DNA from: Pseudonocardia sulfidoxydans NBRC 16205
Lineage (GTDB): Bacteria > Actinomycetota > Actinomycetes > Mycobacteriales > Pseudonocardiaceae
DNA: 64,000 nt
Assembly: GCF_007989085.1 (NCBI RefSeq)
Contig: NZ_BJVJ01000009.1
Span: forward strand, 1 to 64,000
Direction: 5' to 3'
How positions within the stretch are numbered: the stretch's first letter is position 1; every line of letters begins with the position of its first letter. Below the pieces are notes generated by a model that saw nothing but the letters and a program-made list of their open reading frames with translations, searched no databases and had not been told where the DNA came from. Both the position numbers and the translations under genes were made by a program. This document shows positions 1-7,927 of this stretch, piece by piece.

Positions 1-406
1 GGTCGTAGTCGACGATCGCGTCGCCGGCCTGGGCGCGGGTACCGACAATCTGAGCCACGGTGCTCTCCTTCTTCTCGGGACTGTGTGCGTTCGCCTTCGC
101 GACGCTCACGGTGGGCGTCACGAACTGGAACTGGTCGAGGGCCGACGACGCACCCTGCGGTGTCGCCGGGGCGGCCCACGTCTTGCGGTGGCTGCCTGGC
201 ATCGACTTCATGATCGTCGACCGCAGGGACCACGGCAGTACTGCATAGATCGGGGCGAAGATCTTCCTCCAGAAGACGTCCTTCGCACCCTTGGGGGAGC
301 GGGGGGCGACCGTGCCGTGACGCTCGGCCATCTGCTTCTGCGAGTCGACCAGCAGATAGTGCTCCGCGTTGTGGCGCAGCCACCCGAAGAAACCACCCGA
401 AGCCAT
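1..406 (-). CDS. Hypothetical protein, partial (runs off left edge)
   Basis: An open minus-strand frame begins with ATG at 406, four bases after the stop of the flavoprotein gene lies at 411, and continues without a stop to base 1 (135 codons visible). The residue mix (KDVFWRKIFAPIYAVLPW, then MPGSHRKTW) looks like real protein rather than shadow. I do not recognise the family. An in-frame GTG at 58 has a textbook AAGGAG six bases upstream, so either translation restarts there or a downstream gene is fused in frame with this one. It is codirectional with the flavoprotein and probably cotranscribed with it. Confidence 0.5.
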   Translation of the reverse strand, partial: MASGGFFGWLRHNAEHYLLVDSQKQMAERHGTVAPRSPKGAKDVFWRKIFAPIYAVLPWSLRSTIMKSMPGSHRKTWAAPATPQGASSALDQFQFVTPTVSVAKANAHSPEKKESTVAQIVGTRAQAGDAIVDYD

Positions 407-410
407 CAGG

Positions 411-1742
411 TCAGCCCTTCTGAGCGTTCGCGACACCGTTGGTGGCGGCGACGACGATCGGCTCGTTGAGGGCCCCGATCGCCGGCGAGTAGACGTTCTC
501 CATGGTGGAGAGGTCCGTGAGGGTCAGCCCGGTCTTGACGGCCTGGGCCAGGAAGTTCGCACGCTCCTTGATGCCCTCGCCGCCACCGAGCAGCTGGGCA
601 CCGATGAGGCGCAAGGTGCCGGTCTCCGCGAGGAGCTTCACCTTGACCATGTTCACGCCGGGGTAGTACCGGGCGCGAGAGATGCCCTGGGCCTCGCCCT
701 TGACGTAGGCGATGCCCGCGGCGGCAGCGGACGTCTCGTTGAACGCGGTGCCGCCGACGACCGACGAACCGGCCTGGGTGCTCCACGGGATGCGGACGGC
801 CTTGTAGGCGCGGTCGCCGCCCGCAGCGTTGGTGCCGGCGGCACGGCCCTCGGCGAAGGCGTGCGAGGTGGTGAGGCCCAGCAGCGGGGTGGCCCCACCG
901 CCGTGCGCGACCTCGGCCACGTCGCCCGCGGCCCAGACGTCGGCGGCGGAGGTCTTCATGTGGTCGTCGACGACGATGCCGCCGCCGGGGCCCACGGTGA
1001 TGCCGGCGGCCGCCGCGACCGCGGTGTCGGCGGCGCGGTTGGTGGCGACGACGACCAGGTCGGCGACGATCTCACCCTCGGAGGTGCGGACGGCACGGAC
1101 GGCGCCCTCACCGACGAACGCCTCGACGGAGGTGTTGAGGTGCAGGTGCACGCCGAGCTCGGTCCAGCCGTCCTGGACGATGGTGGCGAAGTCGGGGTCG
1201 AGCAGGGTGGGGAGCACCTGCCCGGCGGCCTCGACGAGGTGGGTCTCGACGCCGCGCTTGGCCAGCGCCGTCACGATCTCGAGGCCGACGCCGCCGGCGT
1301 TGACGACGACCGCGCTCTTGGTGCGGGCGATGACCTCGTTCCACTCGGCGACGCTGCGGCCGCCGTTGACGTGGAAGACACCGGTGAGGTCGCTGCCGGG
1401 GACCGTGTCGCCCGCGCCGGAACCGGCGGCGATCACGAGGCTGTCGTAGGAGACCGGGGCGCCGCCGACGGTGATCGTCTTGGCGGCGGTGTCGATCGCG
1501 GTGACCTGCGCGCCGAAGGTCACGGAGACCCCGGCGTCGGCGTAGGCCTGCCCGTCGGCGACCAGCAGCTTCTCGAAGTCCTCGACGTCGGCCGGGTCGG
1601 CCGGGGTGCCGGCGGAGCCGTACACCGAGTCGGCGGCCTGGGTGTAGACGGCGACGTCAGCGGTGGGGTCCGCCGTCTTCGCGCCCGTCGCGGCGCCGAG
1701 ACCGGCCGCTCCTCCACCGATGATGACTGTCTTGCGCGGCAC
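411..1742 (-). CDS. CoA-disulfide-reductase-like FAD/NAD(P) oxidoreductase lacking the active-site Cys
   Basis: A 443-residue two-dinucleotide-binding flavoprotein of the pyridine nucleotide-disulfide oxidoreductase class. It has an N-terminal GGGAAG FAD motif (residues 9-14), a central NAD(P) fold, the VWAAGDVAE FAD motif and a C-terminal dimerisation domain (ARYYPG... YSPAIGALNEP) like that of CoA-disulfide reductases and NADH oxidases. At the place where CoA-disulfide reductase has its single redox Cys (around residue 43) this protein reads YGSAGTP, and the whole sequence contains no Cys, so classical disulfide chemistry is not possible. I chose GTG at 1742 because AAAGAGGT lies six bases upstream; GTG at 1799 has no Shine-Dalgarno. 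It lies beside the coenzyme M operon, so a link to CoM or CoA thiol metabolism is possible but unproven. Confidence 0.8.
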   Translation of the reverse strand: MPRKTVIIGGGAAGLGAATGAKTADPTADVAVYTQAADSVYGSAGTPADPADVEDFEKLLVADGQAYADAGVSVTFGAQVTAIDTAAKTITVGGAPVSYDSLVIAAGSGAGDTVPGSDLTGVFHVNGGRSVAEWNEVIARTKSAVVVNAGGVGLEIVTALAKRGVETHLVEAAGQVLPTLLDPDFATIVQDGWTELGVHLHLNTSVEAFVGEGAVRAVRTSEGEIVADLVVVATNRAADTAVAAAAGITVGPGGGIVVDDHMKTSAADVWAAGDVAEVAHGGGATPLLGLTTSHAFAEGRAAGTNAAGGDRAYKAVRIPWSTQAGSSVVGGTAFNETSAAAAGIAYVKGEAQGISRARYYPGVNMVKVKLLAETGTLRLIGAQLLGGGEGIKERANFLAQAVKTGLTLTDLSTMENVYSPAIGALNEPIVVAATNGVANAQKG

Positions 1743-1816
1743 TCGGACCTCTTTCACCGTCTTGTCGAATGTCTTCCGAAATCGCCGGGTGGCATTCACT
1801 ATCGGAGACGAAAAGC

Positions 1817-1844
1817 ACCATACTCAACGGGTGCGTGATGTCAA
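1817..1844 (-). promoter_or_regulatory. Sigma-70-like promoter of the flavoprotein gene
   Basis: Read on the minus strand there is a perfect -35 TTGACA (1839-1844), a 16-base spacer and a -10 TATGGT (1817-1822). The predicted start near 1810 leaves a leader of about 70 bases before the GTG at 1742. It is the best sigma-70-like match I noticed in the window. Confidence 0.65.
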
Positions 1845-1932
1845 TCACCGGGTAGTGGGGCGCCTACCTGCGGCGACGCACGCCCCGGAATCTGCTCACG
1901 CACCGTGACAACGCAACTGCACCCGGACGCAC

Positions 1933-3438
1933 TCACCCGACGACCTCACGCGCCGTGGCGAGCAACTGCTCCTCGGACCGGTCGAAACCGGCCGTGCGCG
2001 AGGCCGCGTCCTGCGCGAGCTCGTCCAGGTCGAGGCGCAGCCGCGACACCATGTCGGCCACCGCTGCCGGGGCCGCACCGCCCTCGGCGCCTCGGGACGC
2101 CACGATACTGACCGGGTCGAGCACGCCGGACAGGTCCTCCCCCGCCAGTCCCCAGCTCCGGCCGGTGTGCGCCACGGCCGCCTCGTCGATCATCGCGCCG
2201 GTGATCTGACCGCCCGGGATCCCGGCCCGGCTGGCCGCCCGCACCGTGTTGCCGACGACGACGTACGCCGTCCGGTAGTCGACGCCCAGGCGCTGCACGA
2301 GGTGCTCGGCCAGGTCGGTCGCCTGCGTGTAGCCGCGGTCGAGCTCCTCGCGCATCCGCGTCGGGTTGACCTTCAGCGTCCGGACGACACCGCTGGTCAG
2401 ACGCGTGATCCGCAGGCTCAGGTCGAGCGCGCGTGGCACCTCGCCGTAAGCGAAGATCAGGTTGTCGCTGCGCGCCGACGGGCTCTTCGTCACCGCGAGG
2501 AAACCCGTCAGGCGGCCGATGACCACGCCGTTGGCACCCCGGATGATCGACAACGCGTACGGGTTGCGCTTCTGCGGCATCAGGATGCTCGACCGCGTGT
2601 AGGCGTCGGCCAGGTCGACGAAGTCGAACTCGCTGGAGGAGAAGATCTCCAGGTCCTCGGCCAGCTTCGAGAAGTTCGACAGCAGGCTCGCGGCGGTCGC
2701 GAGGATGTGCACCAGCCCGTCGACCTGCCACATGGCATCACGGGTGTGCGGGATGACCCCGCGGAAGCCGAGCGCCGCCGCGACGGGGCCGCGGTCGTCG
2801 AGCAGCCGGGTACCGTTGACGCAGCCCGCACCGCCCGGCGACGAGTCGACCCAGTCGAGCTCGTCGAGCAGCCGGCGCGCGTCGCGCACCGCCGGGTATA
2901 CGAACGACAACAGGTAGTGACCGAACGTCGACGGCTGCGCCTGCTGCAGGTAGGTCTGGTCCGGCAGGAACGTCGCCGCGTGGTTCTCCGCCGTCGTCAC
3001 CGCGCCGCGGGCGAACTCCACCGACTCCTCGACCAGCTCGGTCAGCTGGCGGCGCAGGTGCAGCCGCAGCGCCACCCGCGCGGCCTCACGGCGCGGACGG
3101 CCGGCGTGCAGCCACCCCGCGACGTCACCGATGCGGGACACGAAGTAGTGCTCACGGGAGTTGTACGGCTCGCCGTGCGACGGGTCGTACGGGAAGTCGT
3201 CGGCCGCCACGTCGGTGACCTCGACCAGCAGCGCGAGCAGCTCGCGGGCCGCTGCCTCCGGGACGATCTCCCGACGGCGCAGGTCCAGCACGTGCGCGAT
3301 GTCGGCCAGGTTCAGCCCGCGGTGCAGGAAGCTCGCGTCCGCGTTCTCCAGGGCGAACCCCGACTCGATCAGCTCGGGGGCGGGACCGGTCTGCGGGAAG
3401 CCGAGAGCGCGTCCCGCGGGCCGGGTCGGGGTGGTCAT
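1933..3438 (-). CDS. Argininosuccinate-lyase-like enzyme of the coenzyme M operon (aspartase/fumarase superfamily)
   Basis: A 501-residue all-helical lyase of the aspartase/fumarase superfamily. The signature loop SSILMPQKRNP lies at residues 283-293. The region matching the argininosuccinate lyase THLQxAQP motif reads TYLQQAQP (residues 162-169), so the conserved His is Tyr163 and arginine biosynthesis is unlikely. ATG at 3438 overlaps the stop of the PLP-enzyme gene (ATGA). In Xanthobacter autotrophicus Py2 the bacterial CoM cluster holds two members of this superfamily next to ComA-like and PLP proteins; one of them (XcbC1) eliminates phosphate from phosphosulfolactate to give sulfoacrylate. 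This protein should be one of the two counterparts. Which one is not decidable here; the His loss favours a non-classical addition or elimination step. Confidence 0.8.
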   Translation of the reverse strand: MTTPTRPAGRALGFPQTGPAPELIESGFALENADASFLHRGLNLADIAHVLDLRRREIVPEAAARELLALLVEVTDVAADDFPYDPSHGEPYNSREHYFVSRIGDVAGWLHAGRPRREAARVALRLHLRRQLTELVEESVEFARGAVTTAENHAATFLPDQTYLQQAQPSTFGHYLLSFVYPAVRDARRLLDELDWVDSSPGGAGCVNGTRLLDDRGPVAAALGFRGVIPHTRDAMWQVDGLVHILATAASLLSNFSKLAEDLEIFSSSEFDFVDLADAYTRSSILMPQKRNPYALSIIRGANGVVIGRLTGFLAVTKSPSARSDNLIFAYGEVPRALDLSLRITRLTSGVVRTLKVNPTRMREELDRGYTQATDLAEHLVQRLGVDYRTAYVVVGNTVRAASRAGIPGGQITGAMIDEAAVAHTGRSWGLAGEDLSGVLDPVSIVASRGAEGGAAPAAVADMVSRLRLDLDELAQDAASRTAGFDRSEEQLLATAREVVG

Positions 3439-4418
3439 GCTGGTCCCTTCAGGATGGAGCCGAACGCGGGCAGCAGCCCGCCGGTGTGCCACCACAGGAC
3501 CGGGCCCGCCGGACGGTCGACCAGGTCGACCACCGCGGAGAAGGCCTCGGCCCCGTACGTCTCGTCGAGCAGCAGGCCCTCGGCCCACAGCGCCTCACGC
3601 GCGTGCCTGCGCTCCCGGTCGGTCGCCGACCCGAACCCGGGACCACGAGCGTCGACCATCGTGAGCTGCGCCGGGTCGGGCGCCGCCGTGCCCAGCAGCG
3701 CGGCGCAGCCTGCGGCGAGGTCGTCGACCTTGGCCCGGATCTCCTCGAGCGGCCGGCTCACCGACACGCCCAGGACGGGGACGTCGAGGCCCACCGCCGC
3801 CAGCCCGGCCAGCAGCCCGGCGACGCTGCCGCCGGACCCGACGGGCAGCGCGATGAGCCCTGGACGCACCTGGAGCGCGTCGAGCTGGGCCGCGAGCTCG
3901 GCGGCGCCGGCCGCGAAACCGACCGCACCCAGCGGCGTCGACCCGCCGCGGGGCACGCCGTAGGCGCCGTCGCCGAGCTGGGTCACGCGCGCCGCGATCT
4001 GCTCGTCGACCTGCTCGCGGACCGTCCCACCCGTGGGCACCAGGGTGGCGCCCGCGGCCGTCGCGAGGGCCAGGTTGGCCGAGCGCGGATCGCCCCACAC
4101 GTGCAGCTCGCACGCCAGCCCGGCGGCGCGCGCGGCCATCGCCGCGGCCGCACAGAAGTTCGAGCCCGGACCGCCGCCGGTGACGAACACCCGCGCACCC
4201 TGCGCGAGCGCCGCTCCGATCAGGAACTCCAGCGGGCGGGTCTTGTTGCCGGCGACGCCGAACCCGATCAGGTCGTCGCGCTTGACCAGTGTGGGGCCCA
4301 GACCCAGCGCGGCCTCCAGCCGCGGGGCGCGCACGAGCGGTGTCGGACCGACGGCGAGGGGGAACCGGGCGAGCCCGGCCCACGGCGCGGCGGCGACGTC
4401 GCGGACGGCCCCGGTCAC
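3435..4418 (-). CDS. PLP-dependent D-cysteine desulfhydrase/ACC deaminase family enzyme (XcbE-like)
   Basis: A 327-residue fold-type II PLP enzyme. The PLP lysine is expected in GVAGNKTRPLE (Lys59), the substrate loop reads TGGGPGSNFCAA and the phosphate-binding glycine loop GSGGSVAGLLAG. The length is normal for D-cysteine desulfhydrase and ACC deaminase. GTG at 4418 overlaps the stop of the upstream lyase (GTGA), and its own stop overlaps the next ATG. In bacterial coenzyme M clusters a PLP lyase of this family is placed late in the pathway; my inference is a beta-elimination that frees CoM thiol from a cysteine adduct. A stand-alone D-cysteine desulfhydrase is the alternative, but the operon context argues against it. 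Confidence 0.8.
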   Translation of the reverse strand: MTGAVRDVAAAPWAGLARFPLAVGPTPLVRAPRLEAALGLGPTLVKRDDLIGFGVAGNKTRPLEFLIGAALAQGARVFVTGGGPGSNFCAAAAMAARAAGLACELHVWGDPRSANLALATAAGATLVPTGGTVREQVDEQIAARVTQLGDGAYGVPRGGSTPLGAVGFAAGAAELAAQLDALQVRPGLIALPVGSGGSVAGLLAGLAAVGLDVPVLGVSVSRPLEEIRAKVDDLAAGCAALLGTAAPDPAQLTMVDARGPGFGSATDRERRHAREALWAEGLLLDETYGAEAFSAVVDLVDRPAGPVLWWHTGGLLPAFGSILKGPA

Positions 4419-5770
4419 GCCCACTCCTCGGGCTCGGCGGCGCGGGCGACGGCGGCCCGCTCCAGCACGACGTCGACCATGCGGGCAGCGGCGTCGACGG
4501 CGGGCCCGTGACCCCACGCGTGCACCTGCTCGGCGGTGGCCAGCCCCCGCGCGACGAGCCCCTCGGTCAGGCCGGTGCCCTCCTCGCGCAACAACTCGTG
4601 CAACACCTGCTGCGCCTTGTGCTTGCCGATCTCGGCCGACAGCCCGGCCAGGACGCGTTCGGACTCCAGCCCACCGCCGTAGCGGGCGACGTTGGCGGCC
4701 ATGGCGTCCGTGTGGACCTCGAGCCCGTCGAGCAGCCCGCGCCCCAGCCGCAGCGCCGTGGCCGTCAGCTGGCAGGCCTCGGGCAGCGCGATCCACTCGG
4801 CCTTCCAGGACCGCCCGTCGCGCTCGTGGCCCCCGACCATCCCCTCCACCAGCACCGCCGACGACGACCGCACCAGCCGCGCGAGGGTGTCGAGATGCTC
4901 GGAGCCCTCGGGGTTGCGCTTGTGCGGCATGGTGATCGAGCTGACCGCACCCGACGGCGCGGCCTCGGCCAGCTCCCCGATCTCGGGGCGGGCCAGCTCG
5001 TAGACCTCGGTGCCGATGCGCGAGAGCGTCCCGCAGACCATCGCGAGCACCGTCCCGAACTCGGCGACGCGGTCACGCGAGGTGAGCCACGAGATGCCCG
5101 GGTCGCCCAGGCCCAGCTCGGCGCAGAACCGCGCGCGCAGCTCGGGCCCGTCGGCACCGAAGAACGCCAGCGCACCGACGGCCCCGCCCAGCTGTCCGAC
5201 GACCCAGCGCGGCCGGCCCTCACGCAGCCGGTCGAGGTGGCGGCGTACCTCGTCGGCCCACGAGGCCACCTTGAACCCGAACGTGATCGGGGCGCCCGGC
5301 TGCCCGTGCGTGCGGCCCGCCATGACGTCGTCGCGGTGGCGCCGCGCCAGCTCGAGCAGCGACGCCTCGATCGCCCGCAGGTCGCGCCACACGACGGCGC
5401 CGACGTCGCGCATGACCAGCCCGAACCACGTGTCGGACACGTCCTGCACGGTCGCGCCCATGTAGACGTGCTCGCGGACGTCCTCGGGCAGCACCCGCAG
5501 CAGTCCGCGGATCAGGCCCAGCGTGGAGTGCGACGTCGCGCGGGTCTGCTCGGCGACGTAGTCGAGGTCCAGCGACTCCACCTTCGCCGCGGCGGTGATC
5601 GCCGCCGCCGACCCCGACGGCACGATCCCCAGCGACGCCTGCGCCCGGGCGAGGGCACCCAGCTCGTCGAGCCACGTCTGCAGCATGGCCTTCTCGTCGA
5701 AGATCGCCGCCGTCTCCTGCGTCCCCCACAGGTGCGCGTAGAGGGCGGACGAGCTCAGACGGGTGCCCAC
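4415..5770 (-). CDS. Adenylosuccinate-lyase-like enzyme of the coenzyme M operon (aspartase/fumarase superfamily)
   Basis: A 451-residue lyase with the three superfamily regions intact: MGATVQDVSDT (residues 104-114), AGRTHGQPGAP with the conserved His155, and SSITMPHKRNPE (277-288) carrying the mobile catalytic loop. The C-terminal half resembles adenylosuccinate lyase and 3-carboxymuconate cycloisomerase. GTG at 5770 follows AGGAGGAGCCACC, a strong ribosome site, and lies inside the end of the preceding gene (16-base overlap); this defines the start. It is a candidate for the phosphate-eliminating XcbC-type step (phosphosulfolactate to sulfoacrylate). A purine-pathway adenylosuccinate lyase would not be expected in this operon. 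Confidence 0.8.
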   Translation of the reverse strand: MGTRLSSSALYAHLWGTQETAAIFDEKAMLQTWLDELGALARAQASLGIVPSGSAAAITAAAKVESLDLDYVAEQTRATSHSTLGLIRGLLRVLPEDVREHVYMGATVQDVSDTWFGLVMRDVGAVVWRDLRAIEASLLELARRHRDDVMAGRTHGQPGAPITFGFKVASWADEVRRHLDRLREGRPRWVVGQLGGAVGALAFFGADGPELRARFCAELGLGDPGISWLTSRDRVAEFGTVLAMVCGTLSRIGTEVYELARPEIGELAEAAPSGAVSSITMPHKRNPEGSEHLDTLARLVRSSSAVLVEGMVGGHERDGRSWKAEWIALPEACQLTATALRLGRGLLDGLEVHTDAMAANVARYGGGLESERVLAGLSAEIGKHKAQQVLHELLREEGTGLTEGLVARGLATAEQVHAWGHGPAVDAAARMVDVVLERAAVARAAEPEEWA

Positions 5771-6759
5771 GGTGGCTCCTCCTGTGCGGCGAGCAGGGCG
5801 AGTGCCTCTCGGATGTGTTCCAGCGACGCGCCCCACGGGACGCTCACCCAGCCCGGGCCGGACTCGACGTGCTCCTCCTGCAGGCAGCACTTGGTGAGCA
5901 CCATGCCGTCGGTGGGCGGGTTCGCCTCCAGGGTGCGTTTGGGGCAGAAGTCGACGCGCGGCGGGTCCTCGCCGTAGAACCACTGGTGGATCTGGCGGGA
6001 CCGCTCGCAGCCGAGCAGCGTCCAGTCGGCCTTCTCGGGGTGCTCGTCGAGGTACGACACCGTCGCGCCCGGCACCTCTCCCCCGGATCCCCTGCACGGC
6101 AGCAGGTAGTGCGCGTCGGGCAGCCGGGTGGCGAGGTCGGCCAGGTCGGTCACCTCGCCGACGAGGTCCATGGGCGGCAGGTTCTCGGTGACCGCGAGGA
6201 TGCGGCGGGCCTGGTCGAGCAGCTTGGCCGGCTCCGGCGGCACGACCTCCCGGACGCCGACGTGGAGCATCCGCGGTTCGAGCACGAAGCTGATGTGCGC
6301 GTAGCGGCCCTGGATCACCGCGACCCGCGCGCCGGGGGCCTTCTCGCGGGCGCACCGCACGAGGTCCGACGGGATGCCGGTGTCGACCGCCTCGTCGACG
6401 ACGAACGTGCACTCGTCGGGACGCGCCAGCATGGTGACGGCCGTGACCGGTGAGAACAGCTCACCCTGCGTGTCGTGCTCGACGTGCAGCAGCGCGACCT
6501 GCGAGAAGTCGCCGTGCTTGCGCGCGATCACGAACCTGGTGCGGCGGTAGGCGTCCCGGCCCATCAGGTAGGCACGCAGCGCCTGTTCGGTGAGCGGCAC
6601 GTCGTCGGGGATCGGGGTGACCGACACCCCGCGGTACCGGTTCGGGATCAGGTTGGGGCCGCTGAAGCCCGCGACCGGAGCCGTCGGCGCGCCGGTCCCG
6701 GGGTCGTCGTGCGTGGTGGTGCGCGGCAGCGGGACCCTCCTGGTGTCTGCCGACGTCAC
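5755..6759 (-). CDS. Uncharacterised Cys-rich protein of the coenzyme M operon
   Basis: A 334-residue soluble protein that I cannot assign to a characterised family. There is no signal peptide or membrane segment. The N-terminal 35 residues are low-complexity, the middle (45-215) looks like a mixed alpha/beta domain, and the C-terminal third carries clustered cysteines at about 222, 251, 272, 291 and 292, plus His258 and His297, an arrangement that could hold a metal or Fe-S cluster. GTG at 6759 overlaps the ComA stop (GTGA), and its own end overlaps the lyase gene, so stoichiometric expression with CoM enzymes is likely. Pathway logic still needs a C3-to-C2 decarboxylation, for which this is a candidate; that assignment is inference only. 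Confidence 0.7.
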   Translation of the reverse strand: MTSADTRRVPLPRTTTHDDPGTGAPTAPVAGFSGPNLIPNRYRGVSVTPIPDDVPLTEQALRAYLMGRDAYRRTRFVIARKHGDFSQVALLHVEHDTQGELFSPVTAVTMLARPDECTFVVDEAVDTGIPSDLVRCAREKAPGARVAVIQGRYAHISFVLEPRMLHVGVREVVPPEPAKLLDQARRILAVTENLPPMDLVGEVTDLADLATRLPDAHYLLPCRGSGGEVPGATVSYLDEHPEKADWTLLGCERSRQIHQWFYGEDPPRVDFCPKRTLEANPPTDGMVLTKCCLQEEHVESGPGWVSVPWGASLEHIREALALLAAQEEPPWAPV

Positions 6760-7544
6760 GCGGTGTCCGATCCGGCCTCGTCCCGGCGGACGACGGCGGC
6801 GGTGTCCGAGCGCAGTCCCAGCCGCAGCGTCTCCGCGGACAGGACGTCGCCCAGCGCCACGTTACCCAGGTTCACGTCGGGTCCGAAGCGACGCACGAAC
6901 CACGCCTGCTGCGACGCCTTGGGTGCCTCGAACACGATGCGCTCCACGCCGACCGCGGCCGCAACGGCCTCCACGACGTCGGGCCGGACACGGCCCGCGG
7001 CGTCGAACGTGCCGACGGTGCCGCTCTGGCGACCCTCGGTGACCACGAGCGAGGCGCCGGCATCGAGGTCGGACTCGGCCTCGTGGGGCCACGTACGCGC
7101 GGCCAGCACCTCGCCGGGCGCCTTGTCGCCGACCTCGGCGAGCACCGTGAAGTCGCGGGTCGCGCGGCGGACGAGGGCCGCCTTCTCGTGCAGGCTCATG
7201 TCGACGGTGCCGCGGGAGACCTCGACGCGGGTGAAGCCGGTGTCGCGCGCCCAGTCCAGGCACTCCTCGGCCCGGCCCTGCGCCCAGGCGATCTCGAGCA
7301 GCGTGCCGCCGAGGCACACCGCGACGTCGTGCTCGGCGAGCAGCGCGATCTTCTCCGCGAGCGTGGAGTCGACGTAGGCGGTGCCCCAGCCGACCTTCCA
7401 GATGTCGATGTGGGACGCCGCGGACGCCAGCAGATCCCGGGTGGCGAGGACGCCCGCCCCGGGATCGATGACATGCGTCAGCCCCACCGCTCGCGGCTTG
7501 ACCGAGCGGGGTGGGAGATCGAGGAAGTGCGGTGGTGGGAGCAC
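6756..7544 (-). CDS. comA: Phosphosulfolactate synthase (ComA/XcbB-like), coenzyme M biosynthesis
   Basis: A 262-residue TIM-barrel protein. Family landmarks are HIDIWKVGWGTAYVD (about 45-59), VAVCLGGTLLEIA (75-86), FTRVEVSRGTVDM (104-116), FTVLAEVGDK (132-141) and VTEGRQSGTVGTFDAAG. The family adds sulfite to phosphoenolpyruvate to give (R)-2-phospho-3-sulfolactate, the committed step of coenzyme M synthesis in methanogens and in Xanthobacter. The GTG at 7544 fits the usual N-terminus; its ribosome site is weak, and it lies 23 bases after the stop of the leading small ORF, so reinitiation is plausible. The nearest alternative reading is a ComA-family protein of other sulfonate metabolism (for example sulfolactate formation), but the flanking lyases and PLP enzyme favour CoM. 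Confidence 0.88.
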   Translation of the reverse strand: MLPPPHFLDLPPRSVKPRAVGLTHVIDPGAGVLATRDLLASAASHIDIWKVGWGTAYVDSTLAEKIALLAEHDVAVCLGGTLLEIAWAQGRAEECLDWARDTGFTRVEVSRGTVDMSLHEKAALVRRATRDFTVLAEVGDKAPGEVLAARTWPHEAESDLDAGASLVVTEGRQSGTVGTFDAAGRVRPDVVEAVAAAVGVERIVFEAPKASQQAWFVRRFGPDVNLGNVALGDVLSAETLRLGLRSDTAAVVRRDEAGSDTA

Positions 7545-7567
7545 GTTCGCGGTATCGCGTTCCGTCG

Positions 7568-7927
7568 TCAGTTGGGGACGAGCTCGATCACCGTCGCGAG
7601 GCTCGAGGCCACGTCGGCGGCGGCGCCCTGGCCCGCGATGCGCCGGCCGACGATGTCGACGGCGAGGCTGAACGCCCGCTCGGCGCGGTCGGGGAACACC
7701 CACTGGTGGGTGGCGGCGAAGTCGAGCCACTCGGCGGGACCGATGACGGCCTCGTCGGTGTAGTCGAGCTCGTGCCAGGTCACAGCGAGCTCGAGGAGGC
7801 CGAGCATGGCCTCGGCGTCGGTGTCGACGGCGAGGAGCAGCTCGTGATGATCGGGGTAACGTGCGGCGGCCGGGCACTCGCCCCGGCACGTCATCACCTG
7901 GACGGGCGCGTGAGCGACGGTTGTCAT
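7568..7927 (-). CDS. Small hypothetical protein, first gene of the coenzyme M operon
   Basis: A 119-residue acidic protein with a GGGGAG ribosome site six bases before its ATG. It carries an N-terminal MTCRGECP motif (two Cys three residues apart) and several Trp-containing helices (LAVTWHELDYT, ATHQWVFPDRAERAF). No family recognised. It is the promoter-proximal gene of the operon and is transcribed away from the OsmC gene. It could be an accessory or regulatory protein for CoM synthesis; nothing in the sequence proves this. Confidence 0.65.
   Translation of the reverse strand: MTTVAHAPVQVMTCRGECPAAARYPDHHELLLAVDTDAEAMLGLLELAVTWHELDYTDEAVIGPAEWLDFAATHQWVFPDRAERAFSLAVDIVGRRIAGQGAAADVASSLATVIELVPN

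Noticed and set aside
411..1742. 2-ketopropyl-CoM oxidoreductase/carboxylase as identity of the flavoprotein
   Set aside because: Tempting next to the CoM operon, but it lacks the two redox cysteines, is about 80 residues too short and follows CoA-disulfide reductase at the C-terminus.
1933..3438. Arginine biosynthesis argH
   Set aside because: The catalytic THLQ His is Tyr, no arg genes are adjacent, and the gene is coupled to CoM genes.
4415..5770. Purine biosynthesis purB
   Set aside because: Superfamily motifs fit, but operon context with ComA and the PLP enzyme points elsewhere.
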